Shown: positions 1 to 9,186 of the stretch, piece after piece
How positions within the stretch are numbered: the stretch's first letter is position 1
Layout of the letters: each line of letters starts with the position of its first letter
Notes under the pieces: generated by a model
The model's database searches: none
What the model saw: only the letters and a program-made list of their open reading frames with translations
Told to the model about the DNA's origin: nothing
Assembly: GCA_002862435.1 (NCBI GenBank)
Contig: PKDC01000012.1
Coordinates: forward strand, 1 to 64,000
Source of the DNA: Pseudomonadota bacterium
GTDB lineage: Bacteria; Pseudomonadota; Gammaproteobacteria; UBA5335
DNA: 64,000 bases
Reading direction: 5' to 3'
Position numbers and translations under genes: made by a program

Positions 1-152
1 AGCACATCGAAGTTGACCTCATTGACGACGGCAAGACGCTACGCGCTACGTTGCATAATCCCCTCGGAGTAGGCGTCTACCACGTGCAATGGCGCGCCGT
101 CGGTGATGACAACCATCCGATGACTGGCGAATACAGCTTCACCATCAAATGA
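1..152 (+). CDS. copC: CopC-like copper resistance protein, C-terminal end (partial)
   Basis: The reading frame enters from the left edge (codons in phase from base 3) and stops at TGA 150-152. The 49 visible residues have the end of the CopC/YobA beta-sandwich: a Y-x-V-x-W strand (YHVQW), then D-D-N-H-P-M-T-G-E-Y and a final F-T-I-K strand. CopC proteins are periplasmic copper carriers. copD starts 15 bp downstream, which is the usual copC-copD pairing. The N-terminal part, signal peptide and first copper ligands lie outside the window. Confidence 0.8.
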   Translation, partial: HIEVDLIDDGKTLRATLHNPLGVGVYHVQWRAVGDDNHPMTGEYSFTIK

Positions 153-167
153 GCGGACGCCAACATC

Positions 168-1112
168 ATGTCCAGTCTTCCCGACTACGCGCTTCGGTTC
201 ATGCAGTACCTGGACCTGATGTTGTTGTTCGGATTGCCGCTATTCGCTTGGTACGGTCCGGCCGCCTCAACGATCAGCGGCGATAAGCGCTCCCCACCGC
301 CCAAATCGTCCTTGACCCTCGGGCTCCTGTTCTGTGGGGTGCTCGGCTTGGCGCTGGTGGGCATTGAGATTGCCCGCAGCACGGCTGGCATCATGGGGAT
401 CGCGGTTTCCGATCTGGCGCGGGACGACTTGGCCTGGTATCTGTTCGACACCGCCGCTGGGCGCGCCGGGCTGACGCGAGCATTCCTGCTGGTTCTGCTG
501 CTTGCTGTACTCGGCTGGCAGTCGCAGCGCGCCGAGCGCCCATTCCCCATTCTGCGAGTGACCCTGCTGGCCGGTGTGGCGCTGGTCAGCCTGGCGTGGA
601 ACGGACACGCTGCCAGTGGCGAGGGTGTGAGTGGTACGGTGCGGCTGGTGGCTGGTATGGCGCACCTGCTCGCTGCCGGCGGCTGGATCGGGGCCATCTT
701 CGCCTTGCTGATTCTGTTCGTTCGACACGGAAAGCCCGCCGCGGGTGAGGGCTTGCACATGCTGTGGCGGGCACTGCACACCTTTTCGCGCCCAGGCACC
801 GTCTTCGTCGGTGTCCTGGTGGTGACCGGCATCCTTCACTACGGGGATCTGGTCGGCTGGTCCATCGCACCGCTGTTTCACAGCCGGCACGGCAACCTGA
901 TGCTGCTCAAGCTGGCGCTGTTCGCTGCGATGCTGGGCCTCGCCGCCCTGCATCGCTGGTGGTTGGTGCCCCGGCTCGAACGTGACATCCATACCGGCGC
1001 CCCCTCGCACTCTGCACAGCACCTGCGACTGAGTGTGACCATCGAGGCGACGATCGCGCTCCTGATTCTGGTAAGCGTAGCGGTACTCGGCACCCTCAGC
1101 CCTCATGGCTGA
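168..1112 (+). CDS. copD: CopD-family copper resistance membrane protein
   Basis: This 314-residue protein is made almost wholly of hydrophobic segments (about eight), as in the CopD/PcoD inner-membrane family, which works with CopC in copper import or resistance. His and Met residues lie near membrane faces, for example G-H-A-A-S-G and G-I-L-H-Y-G-D, and are candidate copper ligands. It follows copC directly and is followed after 79 bp by a LysR gene. Similar copper genes are common cargo in mobile elements, so it is probably cargo of the conjugative element downstream. The family call is firm; the direction of copper movement cannot be read from sequence. Confidence 0.85.
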   Translation: MSSLPDYALRFMQYLDLMLLFGLPLFAWYGPAASTISGDKRSPPPKSSLTLGLLFCGVLGLALVGIEIARSTAGIMGIAVSDLARDDLAWYLFDTAAGRAGLTRAFLLVLLLAVLGWQSQRAERPFPILRVTLLAGVALVSLAWNGHAASGEGVSGTVRLVAGMAHLLAAGGWIGAIFALLILFVRHGKPAAGEGLHMLWRALHTFSRPGTVFVGVLVVTGILHYGDLVGWSIAPLFHSRHGNLMLLKLALFAAMLGLAALHRWWLVPRLERDIHTGAPSHSAQHLRLSVTIEATIALLILVSVAVLGTLSPHG

Positions 1113-1156
1113 CAACACTTGGAGAACAACAGGTGGACAACAACCAACCAGGGACT

Positions 1157-1175
1157 TCGTGCATCCCATGCACGA
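1157..1175 (+). promoter_or_regulatory. Perfect 8-bp inverted repeat ahead of the LysR gene
   Basis: TCGTGCAT, a 3-base spacer CCC, then ATGCACGA. The dyad ends 16 bp before the LysR ATG at 1192, so it sits over the leader and close to the ribosome binding site. It could be an operator (LysR proteins commonly bind interrupted dyads and regulate themselves) or a small RNA hairpin. The symmetry is seen directly; the role is inferred. Confidence 0.4.
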
Positions 1176-1191
1176 GTAGTGAAGGGGCCTC

Positions 1192-2121
1192 ATGGAGCTA
1201 CGTCATTTACGTTGCTTTATTACAGTTGCGAAAGAACTCCATTTCGCCCGCGCTGCCGAGCGGCTGCACATCGAGCAGTCGCCGCTGTCACGCGCCATTA
1301 AGGAATTAGAAGAAGAACTCGGGGTTCGTCTGTTCGACAGGACGACCCGCAGCACGCGATTGACCCGTGCGGGGAAACTTTTCCTTGAGCATGTGCCGCG
1401 TGTCTTTACTGCTCTGGAGCAGGCGCGCGGCAGCGTGAGGGCAGCGGCGGCCGGCTATCAGGCTCAACTGCGCATCGCGTTGTCCGATGGCATCACACCG
1501 TCGCGCTTCACTGCCTTGCTGGCGCAATGCCGACAGGACGAACCGGAGGTTGATATCCGGCTGTATGAAGTGCCGCTGTCGCAGCAGATCAGGGGATTGC
1601 ACGACGATCTCTACGACGTAGGATTCGCACAGTCCGCCGAGGTGGGTGAAGGCATCCTGGCCGAAGCGGCCTGGAGTGATCCGGTGGTGGTCGCCGTACC
1701 CGCACGACATCCGCTGCTGACGTACAAACGTATTCCGCTGGACGAAGTGCTGCGCTATCCGCTGGTGATGTGCGATCCGCAGCTATGCGAAGGCTATGGC
1801 CGGCAGATTGCGCGCATTCTTCGCACCGTGGATGTGGAACCACTTGTCGCGGAAGAAGTGGCGTCGCTGGACCTGATGCTGGCGCTGGTGGCAGCGGGGT
1901 ATGCACTGGCGTTGGTCGGATCGTCGCAGATCATCGCTTGCCGTAACGCCGACGTGATTGGCAGGCCCCTGGCGGGACGCTCCCCCATGCTGACCACCTA
2001 TCTGCTGCGGCGGGATGTTGAACCATCCGAAACCTTGAGCCGCTTCATTGATCGAGTCAGCCCGATTATCACGGACGCACCTTCGCACATTCCCGAATCC
2101 ACAAAGGAGATCAACTCATGA
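1192..2121 (+). CDS. LysR-family regulator of the conjugation module
   Basis: A 309-residue LysR-type regulator. Residues 1-60 form the winged helix-turn-helix (MELRHLRCFITVAKELHFAR, then S-P-L-S-R-A-I-K-E-L-E and G-V-R-L-F-D-R). The remainder is the periplasmic-binding-like effector domain. The stop overlaps the ATG of the EexN-like lipoprotein by 4 bp, tying it to the transfer genes rather than to copCD. A LysR gene in this place, before the entry-exclusion and traG genes, is typical of Tn4371-type elements and is a likely regulator of transfer. The effector is unknown. Confidence 0.85.
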   Translation: MELRHLRCFITVAKELHFARAAERLHIEQSPLSRAIKELEEELGVRLFDRTTRSTRLTRAGKLFLEHVPRVFTALEQARGSVRAAAAGYQAQLRIALSDGITPSRFTALLAQCRQDEPEVDIRLYEVPLSQQIRGLHDDLYDVGFAQSAEVGEGILAEAAWSDPVVVAVPARHPLLTYKRIPLDEVLRYPLVMCDPQLCEGYGRQIARILRTVDVEPLVAEEVASLDLMLALVAAGYALALVGSSQIIACRNADVIGRPLAGRSPMLTTYLLRRDVEPSETLSRFIDRVSPIITDAPSHIPESTKEINS

Positions 2122-2366
2122 GAATACTCACTGCGCTTTCGCTCACACTGGTGATGACCGCTTGCGGCGAATCGGCACCGACGGAGACGGTCGAGTCATT
2201 GGTCGCCAATCCCGAACGCCTGAAGGAACTGCGCGAACAGTGCCGCGCCGACCGCGCCAAGCTCGGCGACGAGTTGTGCAACGCGGTTGCCGAGGCCACG
2301 CGCCAGCGCTTCATGGGAGATGGCGACGTGCCCTATACGCCGCCGACGGAAGAACCGAAGTTCTGA
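2118..2366 (+). CDS. EexN/TrbK-like entry exclusion lipoprotein
   Basis: An 82-residue protein with a short lipoprotein signal (MRILTALSLTLVMTAC, the Cys at residue 16 being the likely lipidation site). The mature part is short and charged, with the pattern V-A-N-P-E-R-L-K-E-L-R-E-Q-C and a second conserved Cys (E-L-C-N-A-V-A-E-A), matching the EexN family. Such proteins sit in the cell envelope and block redundant mating with cells that already carry the element. The ATG overlaps the LysR stop. Two spare cysteines may form a disulfide. Confidence 0.75.
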   Translation: MRILTALSLTLVMTACGESAPTETVESLVANPERLKELREQCRADRAKLGDELCNAVAEATRQRFMGDGDVPYTPPTEEPKF

Positions 2367-2485
2367 TTCAGCGCTTCGCGCAAAAGAGTTTCATCCCATT
2401 GCTCCACACGCTGCAGCGCGCTGTCGTTCGCGGTGTTTCTCTTGTATACGCCCCAGAGATCAATATTGCATTTTCGCCTCGAATT

Positions 2486-2512
2486 GTGCCGATAACGGTC
2501 TTTGACCGGCAC
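2486..2512 (+). other. Stem-loop between the exclusion gene and traG
   Basis: CGGTC-TTT-GACCG (2496-2508) is nested in an outer GTGC/GCAC pair. It lies in the 220-bp gap before traG. No T-run follows, so it is not an obvious terminator. It could be an operator or an mRNA processing/stability element. Confidence 0.3.
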
Positions 2513-2586
2513 TGATCCGGCACCGAACCTGACACCTGCGGCATTCGCTTCGCCGCTCAACGTGCAGGAGATATTCGGAGGCCGTA

Positions 2587-4593
2587 ATGCAGGCAACAGG
2601 CGTGCTGTTTGGTCAGGTGCTGACGGTGTTCGGCATCGTGATCGCCGGCGTGTGGACCGCCACACAATGGACCGCAGCAGCCTTGGGCTACCAGCTACGC
2701 CTGGGCGCGCCCTGGTTCGACTTCTTCGGCACGCCGGTCTATCACCCGTGGCGGTTGTTCGAGTGGTGGTTCTTCTTCGACGCCTACGCGCCCGACATCT
2801 TCACCAAGGGCGGCGCCATCGCCGGTTCCAGCGGTCTGGTCGCGGTGGTGGTCGCCATCGGCATGTCGGTGTGGCGCTCGCGGCAATCGCGCCTGGTCAC
2901 GACTTACGGATCGGCGCGCTGGGCCGATGCCGCTGACATCCGCAAGGCCAGACTGGCCGGCCCGTCAGGTGTATTCCTCGGCCTGCACGAAGGCCGCTAT
3001 CTGCGTCACGACGGCCCTGAGCATGTGCTGACGGTGGCACCCACGCGCTCGGGCAAGGGCGTGGGCCTCGTGGTGCCCACCTTGTTGAGCTGGCCCTTCT
3101 CAGTGGTGGTTCACGACATCAAGGGCGAGAACTGGAACCTGACCGCCGGCTGGCGCTCACGTTTCTCGCATTGCCTGCTGTTCAATCCGACCGACCCACG
3201 TTCCGCCGCCTACAACCCGCTGCTGGAAGTGCGGCGCGGCGCGCATGAAGTGCGCGACGTGCAGAACATCGCCGACATCCTGGTGGACCCCGAAGGCGCG
3301 CTGGAGCGGCGCAACCACTGGGAGAAGACTTCGCACGCGCTGCTGGTCGGGGCGATCCTGCACGTGCTCTACGCCGGCGATGACAAGACGCTGCGCGGAG
3401 TGGCCAGCTTCCTCAGCGATCCCGCGTACCCGTTCGAGGTGACGCTGCACCGAATGATGACGACGAAACACCTGGGCAATGGCCCGCACCCCGTCGTTGC
3501 ATCCGCCGCGCGCGAAGTCCTGAACAAGAGCGACAACGAGCGCTCCGGTGTGCTGTCCACCGCCATGTCGTTCCTGGGCCTGTATCGCGACCCCACAGTG
3601 GCCGAGGTTACGTCGCGCTGCGACTGGCGCATCGCCGACCTGATTGCCGCCGAGTCCCCGGTGTCGCTGTACCTGGTGGTGCCGCCGTCCGACATCAGCC
3701 GCACCAAGCCGCTCATTCGCCTGATCCTCAACCAGATCGGCCGGCGCCTCACCGAATCGCTCGACGGCTCCGATGGCATTCCCCGCCGCCGTGACCTCCT
3801 GCTGATGCTGGACGAGTTTGCCGCGCTCGGCCGGCTCGACTTCTTCGAGAGCGCCTTGGCCTTCATGGCCGGCTATGGCCTGCGCGCGTTCTTGATCGCG
3901 CAGTCACTCAATCAGATCGACAAGGCTTACGGGCAGAGCAATTCGATTCTCGACAACTGCCATGTGCGCGTGACGTTTGCGACCAACGACGAGCGCACGG
4001 CCAAGCGCATTTCCGAGACGCTGGGCACGTCCACCGAACTGCGCGCGCAACGCAACTACGCGGGCCATCGTCTCGCGCCGTGGCTGGGCCACTTGATGGT
4101 GTCGCGCCAAGAAACAGCGCGGCCCTTGCTCACGCCCGGCGAAGTGATGCAGCTCCCGCAGGACGAGGCCGTGGTGATGGTATCCAGCGTCGCGCCGATC
4201 AAGGCGAAGAAGTTGCGCTACTACGCCGACGCCAACTTCAAATGCCGCGTGCTGCCGCCGCCCACACTCGTGTCCGGGCGCTACGCCGATGCGCCGCCGT
4301 CACGGCCGGACGATTGGAGCAGTCTGGTGGTTCCCGCCGTACCTGCCGCGTCCGCAAATGCTGCGGGCCTCGCTGACATCGCCACCGCCGCCGACGAAGG
4401 CGGCCCGCGCCGCCAGCCCGAACTGTCCGAAACCGTGGCCTACAACCCCGCACCCGAGCACGCGGCCAGCGACCTGGCGCTGCTTGATGACGAAGACGAC
4501 CTACCGCTTCCTTTGCCGTCCCAGCTCGACCCGCGCTTGCAGCGTGCGGCGCGGCTGGCTGCCCTCGACCCTGACGACGGAATCCAACTATGA
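2587..4593 (+). CDS. traG: TraG/VirD4-type conjugative coupling protein
   Basis: A 668-residue inner-membrane ATPase that links the relaxase-DNA complex to the type IV secretion channel. N-terminal membrane segments (about residues 5-25 and 75-95) precede the nucleotide-binding domain. Walker A is A-P-T-R-S-G-K-G (about 153-160) and Walker B is L-L-L-M-L-D-E-F-A-A-L-G (about 401-412). The C-terminus is proline- and acid-rich and variable. The ATG follows a good Shine-Dalgarno (CGGAGGCCGTA). Its stop overlaps the next ATG by 4 bp, so it heads a tightly coupled traG-copG-trb operon. Confidence 0.93.
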   Translation: MQATGVLFGQVLTVFGIVIAGVWTATQWTAAALGYQLRLGAPWFDFFGTPVYHPWRLFEWWFFFDAYAPDIFTKGGAIAGSSGLVAVVVAIGMSVWRSRQSRLVTTYGSARWADAADIRKARLAGPSGVFLGLHEGRYLRHDGPEHVLTVAPTRSGKGVGLVVPTLLSWPFSVVVHDIKGENWNLTAGWRSRFSHCLLFNPTDPRSAAYNPLLEVRRGAHEVRDVQNIADILVDPEGALERRNHWEKTSHALLVGAILHVLYAGDDKTLRGVASFLSDPAYPFEVTLHRMMTTKHLGNGPHPVVASAAREVLNKSDNERSGVLSTAMSFLGLYRDPTVAEVTSRCDWRIADLIAAESPVSLYLVVPPSDISRTKPLIRLILNQIGRRLTESLDGSDGIPRRRDLLLMLDEFAALGRLDFFESALAFMAGYGLRAFLIAQSLNQIDKAYGQSNSILDNCHVRVTFATNDERTAKRISETLGTSTELRAQRNYAGHRLAPWLGHLMVSRQETARPLLTPGEVMQLPQDEAVVMVSSVAPIKAKKLRYYADANFKCRVLPPPTLVSGRYADAPPSRPDDWSSLVVPAVPAASANAAGLADIATAADEGGPRRQPELSETVAYNPAPEHAASDLALLDDEDDLPLPLPSQLDPRLQRAARLAALDPDDGIQL

Positions 4594-5078
4594 GCCAACT
4601 TCATTCCCGCCATCGCCTGAACCTGTTCATCGAACGCGACCACGCCAAGCGCCTGGACGAGCTGGCCGCGAAGAAAGGCGTGTCCAAGTCCTCCATCGTC
4701 GCGGCGGCGCTGGCGTCCTGGCTGTCGCCGGACGCGGCCGACCAACGCGAAGCCGCGATGGCGAAGCGGCTGGATCGGCTGTCGCGCCAGGCCGAAAAAC
4801 TGGAGCGTGACCAGAACATCCTGATCGAGACTCTGGCGCTATTCGTGCGCTACTACCTGACCGTCAGCACGCCGCTGCCGGAGGCGCATCAGGACGCCGC
4901 GAAGGCACAGGGCAAGGCGCGCTTCGAGCAGTTCATCGAACAGCTTGGCCGGCGCTTGCTGCGTGGGCGCAGCTTGGTGCGCGAGGTCTACGAGGAGATC
5001 CAGCCCGACACGCAGCGGCTGGACGAGACGGCGGCGCTGGCCGAAGCTCAGGAACGTGCGCGGGAGGCTGCCGTATGA
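4590..5078 (+). CDS. CopG/ribbon-helix-helix protein of the trb operon
   Basis: A 162-residue protein. The N-terminal 45 residues look like a ribbon-helix-helix DNA-binding fold (L-N-L-F-I-E-R-D-H-A-K-R-L-D-E-L, then G-V-S-K-S-S-I-V). A helical region with coiled-coil character follows. A gene of this type between traG and trbB is a fixture of Tn4371-type conjugation modules. It overlaps both neighbours by 4 bp. It is probably a DNA-binding regulator or an accessory to transfer; its target is not visible. Confidence 0.75.
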   Translation: MSQLHSRHRLNLFIERDHAKRLDELAAKKGVSKSSIVAAALASWLSPDAADQREAAMAKRLDRLSRQAEKLERDQNILIETLALFVRYYLTVSTPLPEAHQDAAKAQGKARFEQFIEQLGRRLLRGRSLVREVYEEIQPDTQRLDETAALAEAQERAREAAV

Positions 5079-6088
5079 GTGCCATTCCGCAGCAACCATC
5101 GTCCTCTGTCACTTCGCTGGACCGGCGCATTCGCATGCTGCGCACGGCGATGGGGCCGCTGATCGCCGCCGCGCTCGAAGATCCGGATGTGGTGGAAGTG
5201 ATGCTGAACCCGGACGGCACGCTGTGGATCGACCGCCTCTCCACGGGCCGCGCCGCCACCGGCGAGTCGCTGTCCGCCGCGGACGGCGAACGCATCATCC
5301 GCCTGGTCGCGGCGCATGTGGGCACGGAGGTCCATCGCGGCCGGCCACTGCTGACCGCCGAGCTGCCGGAGACCGGCGAGCGCTTCGAGGGCATCTTGCC
5401 GCCAGCGGCGCCAGGGCCGGCGTTCGCCCTGCGCAAGCGCGCCGTCGGTGTGATCGGCCTGGCCGACTACGTGCGTGACGGCATCTTGACTGCCGAGCAG
5501 GCCGAGTTCCTGCGCCGCGCGGTGCGCGAGCGCCAGAACATCCTGATCGCTGGCGGTACCAGCACCGGCAAGACCACGCTCGCCAACGCGCTGCTGGCCG
5601 AAATCGCCAGCACTGGCGACCGTGTGCTGGTGCTGGAAGACACAGTGGAATTGCAGTGCGCGGCGCGCGACCACGTGCCGCTGCGCACCCGTGCCGGCGT
5701 GGTGTCCATGACCGAACTGGTGCGCGCCACGATGCGGCTGCGGCCGGACCGCGTGATCGTCGGCGAGGTGCGCGGCGGCGAGGCCCTGGACCTCATCAAG
5801 GTGTGGGGCACCGGCCATCCCGGTGGCATCTCCACGATCCACGCGAGTTCCGCGCATGGCGCACTGCTGCGCCTTGAACAACTGATCCTCGAAGTCGCCC
5901 TGACGCCACCGCGCGCGCTGATCGCCGAGGCGGTGAACGTCATCGTCTTCATCGCCGGACGTGGACGCGCCCGCCAGGTCCAGACCGTCGCCCGCGTGAC
6001 CGGCTTCGACGGTCAGGGCTACCAGCTCGACGACGCGCTCGCGCCGCTTCCTTCCCCATCCTCAACCCACCTTGGAGAACTGCCATGA
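5075..6088 (+). CDS. trbB: TrbB, VirB11-type secretion ATPase
   Basis: A 337-residue hexameric ATPase of the GspE/VirB11 superfamily that powers pilus assembly and substrate transfer from the cytoplasmic face. Walker A is G-G-T-S-T-G-K-T-T (about 158-166). Further motifs are the Asp-box region L-V-L-E-D-T-V-E-L, Walker B with R-P-D-R-V-I-V-G-E-V-R-G (about 222-233) and the His box T-G-H-P-G-G-I-S-T-I-H-A. Length is normal for the family. The ATG overlaps the CopG gene stop, and its stop overlaps trbC. Confidence 0.94.
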   Translation: MSAIPQQPSSSVTSLDRRIRMLRTAMGPLIAAALEDPDVVEVMLNPDGTLWIDRLSTGRAATGESLSAADGERIIRLVAAHVGTEVHRGRPLLTAELPETGERFEGILPPAAPGPAFALRKRAVGVIGLADYVRDGILTAEQAEFLRRAVRERQNILIAGGTSTGKTTLANALLAEIASTGDRVLVLEDTVELQCAARDHVPLRTRAGVVSMTELVRATMRLRPDRVIVGEVRGGEALDLIKVWGTGHPGGISTIHASSAHGALLRLEQLILEVALTPPRALIAEAVNVIVFIAGRGRARQVQTVARVTGFDGQGYQLDDALAPLPSPSSTHLGELP

Positions 6089-6471
6089 CACCTGCTCACG
6101 TTTCCCATGATTCCCGCATTTCCGTAAATCCGCTTTCCCTGCTCGCACGCCTGCGGTGCCTGGCCTGGCCGGCGCAACAGGGGCTGCTGCTGGCGGTCGT
6201 GTTCCTGCTGGCGACCGGCACGGCGCAGGCGGCCGGTTCCAGCATGCCCTGGGAAGGGCCGCTGCAAGCCATCCTCGACTCGATCCAAGGGCCGGTGGCG
6301 CGCATCGTGGCGGTGATCATCATCATCGCCACCGGCCTAGCGCTGGCCTTCGGCGACACCAGCGGTGGCTTTCGCAAGCTGGTGCAGATCGTTTTCGGTC
6401 TGTCGATCGCGTTTGCGGCGTCCTCGTTCTTCCTGTCCTTCTTCAGCTTCTCCGGCGGGGCTGTCGTATGA
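6085..6471 (+). CDS. trbC: TrbC, VirB2-type pilin
   Basis: A 128-residue pilin precursor. A long, cleavable N-terminal signal ends near T-A-Q-A-A-G-S-S (about residues 46-53). Two hydrophobic helices follow, separated by a short polar loop (F-G-D-T-S-G-G-F-R-K), the usual layout of VirB2/TrbC subunits. The mature product would build the mating pilus. It is translationally coupled to trbB and trbD through ATGA overlaps. Confidence 0.9.
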   Translation: MTPAHVSHDSRISVNPLSLLARLRCLAWPAQQGLLLAVVFLLATGTAQAAGSSMPWEGPLQAILDSIQGPVARIVAVIIIIATGLALAFGDTSGGFRKLVQIVFGLSIAFAASSFFLSFFSFSGGAVV

Positions 6472-6740
6472 GTGCGCCCAATGAGTTCGCCATCGGCTTC
6501 GAGGTGCCGCTGCACCGTTCGCTGACTGAAACCATCCTGCTGGGCGGTGCGCCGCGCACCGTGGCCATCGCCAACGGCACGCTGGCCGCCGCTGTGGGGC
6601 TAGGCCTGCAACTGTGGATTCCGGGCCTGGTGATATGGATCGTCGGCCACTCACTGGCGGTGTGGGGCGCGCGGCTGGACCCGCAGTTCATGCAGGTGTT
6701 CGCGCGGCACATCAAGCACAAGTCGCTGCTGGACGTGTGA
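6468..6740 (+). CDS. trbD: TrbD, VirB3-type inner-membrane protein
   Basis: A 90-residue protein starting at the ATG that overlaps the trbC stop (ATGA at 6468-6471). The same frame stays open far upstream, but position, overlap and family length fix this start. It has a polar N-terminus (F-E-V-P-L-H-R-S-L), two close hydrophobic segments (about 31-70) and a basic C-terminus, as in TrbD/VirB3, which works with the VirB4-type ATPase encoded next. Confidence 0.88.
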   Translation: MSAPNEFAIGFEVPLHRSLTETILLGGAPRTVAIANGTLAAAVGLGLQLWIPGLVIWIVGHSLAVWGARLDPQFMQVFARHIKHKSLLDV

Positions 6741-6750
6741 GGACGACGCC

Positions 6751-9186
6751 ATGTTGCATCTCGCCGAATACCGCCAGCGCCCCGCACTGCTCGCAGACTG
6801 GTTGCCGTGGGCCGGGCTGGTGGCGCCTGGTGTCGTGCTCAACAAGGACGGTTCGTTCCAGAAGACGGCGCGCTTTCGCGGGCCGGACCTGGACAGCGCG
6901 ACGCAGGGCGAGCTGATCGCCACGTCGGCGCGGCTCAACAACGCGCTGCGGCGCCTGGGTTCCGGCTGGGCCTTGTTCGTGGAGGCCGAACGGCTGTCAG
7001 CGGCCGACTATCCGCAGTCCGAGTTTCCCGAACCGCTGTCGTGGCTGATGGACGAGGAACGCCGCGCGGTCTTCGAGGAAGACCAGAGCCACTTCGAGAG
7101 CCGCTATCACCTGACGCTGGTGTGCCTGCCGCCGGAGGAATCCCGCGCACGCGCCGCGAAGCTGCTGTACGAGAACACATCGCAACGTGGCGTGGATTGG
7201 CATGAACGCCTGACGGTCTTCATCGCGGAGACGGATCGTTACTTCGACCTGCTCGACGGCGTGATGCCGGAAATTGCGTGGCTCGACGACAGCGAGACGC
7301 TGACCTACCTGCACGCCACCATCTCCACGCGGCGTTATCGCGTGGCCGTGCCAGAACATCCGTTCTACCTCGATGCGCTGCTGACCGACTGCCCGCTGAC
7401 CGGCGGGCTGGCGCCGATGCTGGGCGATGCGCACCTGCGCGTGGCCTCGGTGCGCGGCTTCCCGACCTCGACCTGGCCGGGGCTGCTCGATGACCTGAAC
7501 CGACTCGGCTTCGCCTATCGCTGGAGCACGCGCTTCCTGTGCATGGACAAGGCGGAGGCGGAAAAGGAACTCGGCCGCCTGCGCCGCCAGTGGTTCTCCA
7601 AGCGCAAGAACGTCGCCGCGCTGCTGCGCGAGACGATCTTCCAGCAGGAAAGCCCGCTGGTCGATACGGACGCATCGAACAAGGCGGTGGACGCCGATGC
7701 GGCCCTGCAGGAGCTTGGCAGCGACCAAGTCGCCTTCGGTTATGTCACCGCTACCGTGACCGTATTCGACACCGATGCCGGCGCGGCCGACGAGAAGCTG
7801 CGCATGATCGAGCGCGTCATCCAAGGCCGGGGTTTCGTCACGATCCCGGAAACGCTCAACGCCGTGGAGGCGTGGTTGTCGTCGATTCCGGGCAACGCCT
7901 ACGCGAATGTGCGCCAGCCCATCGTCTCGACGCTGAACCTCGCGCACCTGATGCCGGTGTCGGCAGTGTGGGCCGGGCCGGAGAGGAACGCGCATCTCAA
8001 TGGGCCGCCCTTGATCGTCACGCGCACCGATGGCGCCACGCCGTTCCGGCTGGTGACGCACATCGGCGATGTCGGCCACACCCTTATCGTTGGACCGACC
8101 GGCATGGGCAAGTCCGTGCTGCTCGCCACCCTGGCGATGCAGTTCCGCCGCTATCCCGGCTCGCGCATCTTCGCGTTCGATATGGGCCGCTCGATGCGCG
8201 CCACCATCCTGGGCCTGGGCGGCGAGCACTACGACCTGGGCACGGACGGCGACATCTCGTTCCAGCCACTCGCGCGCATCGACCAGGAGAGCTACCGCAC
8301 CTGGGCCGCCGAATGGCTCGAAGGCCGGATGCTGCGAGAAGGCGCGACCATCGGCCCCGACGAGAAGGCGGCCATCTGGTCGGCGCTGGAAAGCCTTGCC
8401 GGCGCGCCGGTGGAGCAGCGCACGCTGACCGGCTTCTCCGTGCTGTTGCAGAGCAACGCGCTGCGCCAGGCGCTGGCGCCCTACGTGCTCGGCGGCGCCC
8501 ACGGCAGTCTGCTCGATGCCGACCGCGATCGGCTGGGCACGGCCGACGTGCAGGGCTTCGAGATGGAGGAGCTGATGGCGAGCCGTGCCGCCGTGCTGGC
8601 GGTGCTCGGCTATCTGTTCGCCCGCTTCGATGAGCGTTTCGATGGCGCACCCACGCTCTTGATCCTCGACGAAGCCTGGCTGTTCCTCGACGACCCGGTG
8701 TTCGCCGCGCGCATCCGCCAGTGGCTGAAGACGCTGCGCAAGAAAAACGTGTCGGTGATCTTCGCCACGCAGTCGCTGGCCGACATCAAGGACTCCAGCA
8801 TCGCACCGGCCATCGTGGAGAGCTGCGCGAGCCGCATCTTCTTGCCCAACCCGCAGGCCACCGAGCCGCAAATCCGCACGATCTACGAAGGCTTCGGGCT
8901 CAACGCCCGCCAGATCGAGATCGTCGCCACCGCGCAGCCGAAGCGCGATTACTACTACCAGTCGCGCTTGGGAAATCGCCTGTTCGACCTCGACCTGGGG
9001 CCGGTCGCGCTGGCCTTCGCCGGCGCCTCGACGCCGCAGGACCAGCGCGACATCGACGCGGTGGAGGCGGCTTTGTCTTCCAGCTTCGCAGCCGCCTGGC
9101 TGCGCCATTGCGGTCTGGACTGGGCGGCCGACCTGTTGCCGTCCGCGCCTGCCGCTTTCAACCCACCACAGGAGAACCCGTCATGA
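6751..9186 (+). CDS. trbE: TrbE, VirB4-type conjugation ATPase
   Basis: An 811-residue ATPase, full length for TrbE. The N-terminal half is the CagE/TrbE/VirB assembly domain. The C-terminal half holds Walker A (V-G-P-T-G-M-G-K-S-V, about 447-456), Walker B (L-L-I-L-D-E-A-W-L-F, about 634-643) and a sensor-like F-A-T-Q-S-L-A-D. It supplies energy for pilus biogenesis at the inner membrane. It starts 10 bp after trbD, and its stop overlaps the trbJ ATG. Confidence 0.94.
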   Translation: MLHLAEYRQRPALLADWLPWAGLVAPGVVLNKDGSFQKTARFRGPDLDSATQGELIATSARLNNALRRLGSGWALFVEAERLSAADYPQSEFPEPLSWLMDEERRAVFEEDQSHFESRYHLTLVCLPPEESRARAAKLLYENTSQRGVDWHERLTVFIAETDRYFDLLDGVMPEIAWLDDSETLTYLHATISTRRYRVAVPEHPFYLDALLTDCPLTGGLAPMLGDAHLRVASVRGFPTSTWPGLLDDLNRLGFAYRWSTRFLCMDKAEAEKELGRLRRQWFSKRKNVAALLRETIFQQESPLVDTDASNKAVDADAALQELGSDQVAFGYVTATVTVFDTDAGAADEKLRMIERVIQGRGFVTIPETLNAVEAWLSSIPGNAYANVRQPIVSTLNLAHLMPVSAVWAGPERNAHLNGPPLIVTRTDGATPFRLVTHIGDVGHTLIVGPTGMGKSVLLATLAMQFRRYPGSRIFAFDMGRSMRATILGLGGEHYDLGTDGDISFQPLARIDQESYRTWAAEWLEGRMLREGATIGPDEKAAIWSALESLAGAPVEQRTLTGFSVLLQSNALRQALAPYVLGGAHGSLLDADRDRLGTADVQGFEMEELMASRAAVLAVLGYLFARFDERFDGAPTLLILDEAWLFLDDPVFAARIRQWLKTLRKKNVSVIFATQSLADIKDSSIAPAIVESCASRIFLPNPQATEPQIRTIYEGFGLNARQIEIVATAQPKRDYYYQSRLGNRLFDLDLGPVALAFAGASTPQDQRDIDAVEAALSSSFAAAWLRHCGLDWAADLLPSAPAAFNPPQENPS

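Noticed and set aside
6997-9108. 703-codon minus-strand frame opposite trbE
   Set aside because: Low-complexity, Arg/Gln/His-rich translation with no domain. trbE on the plus strand has Walker motifs and correct length.
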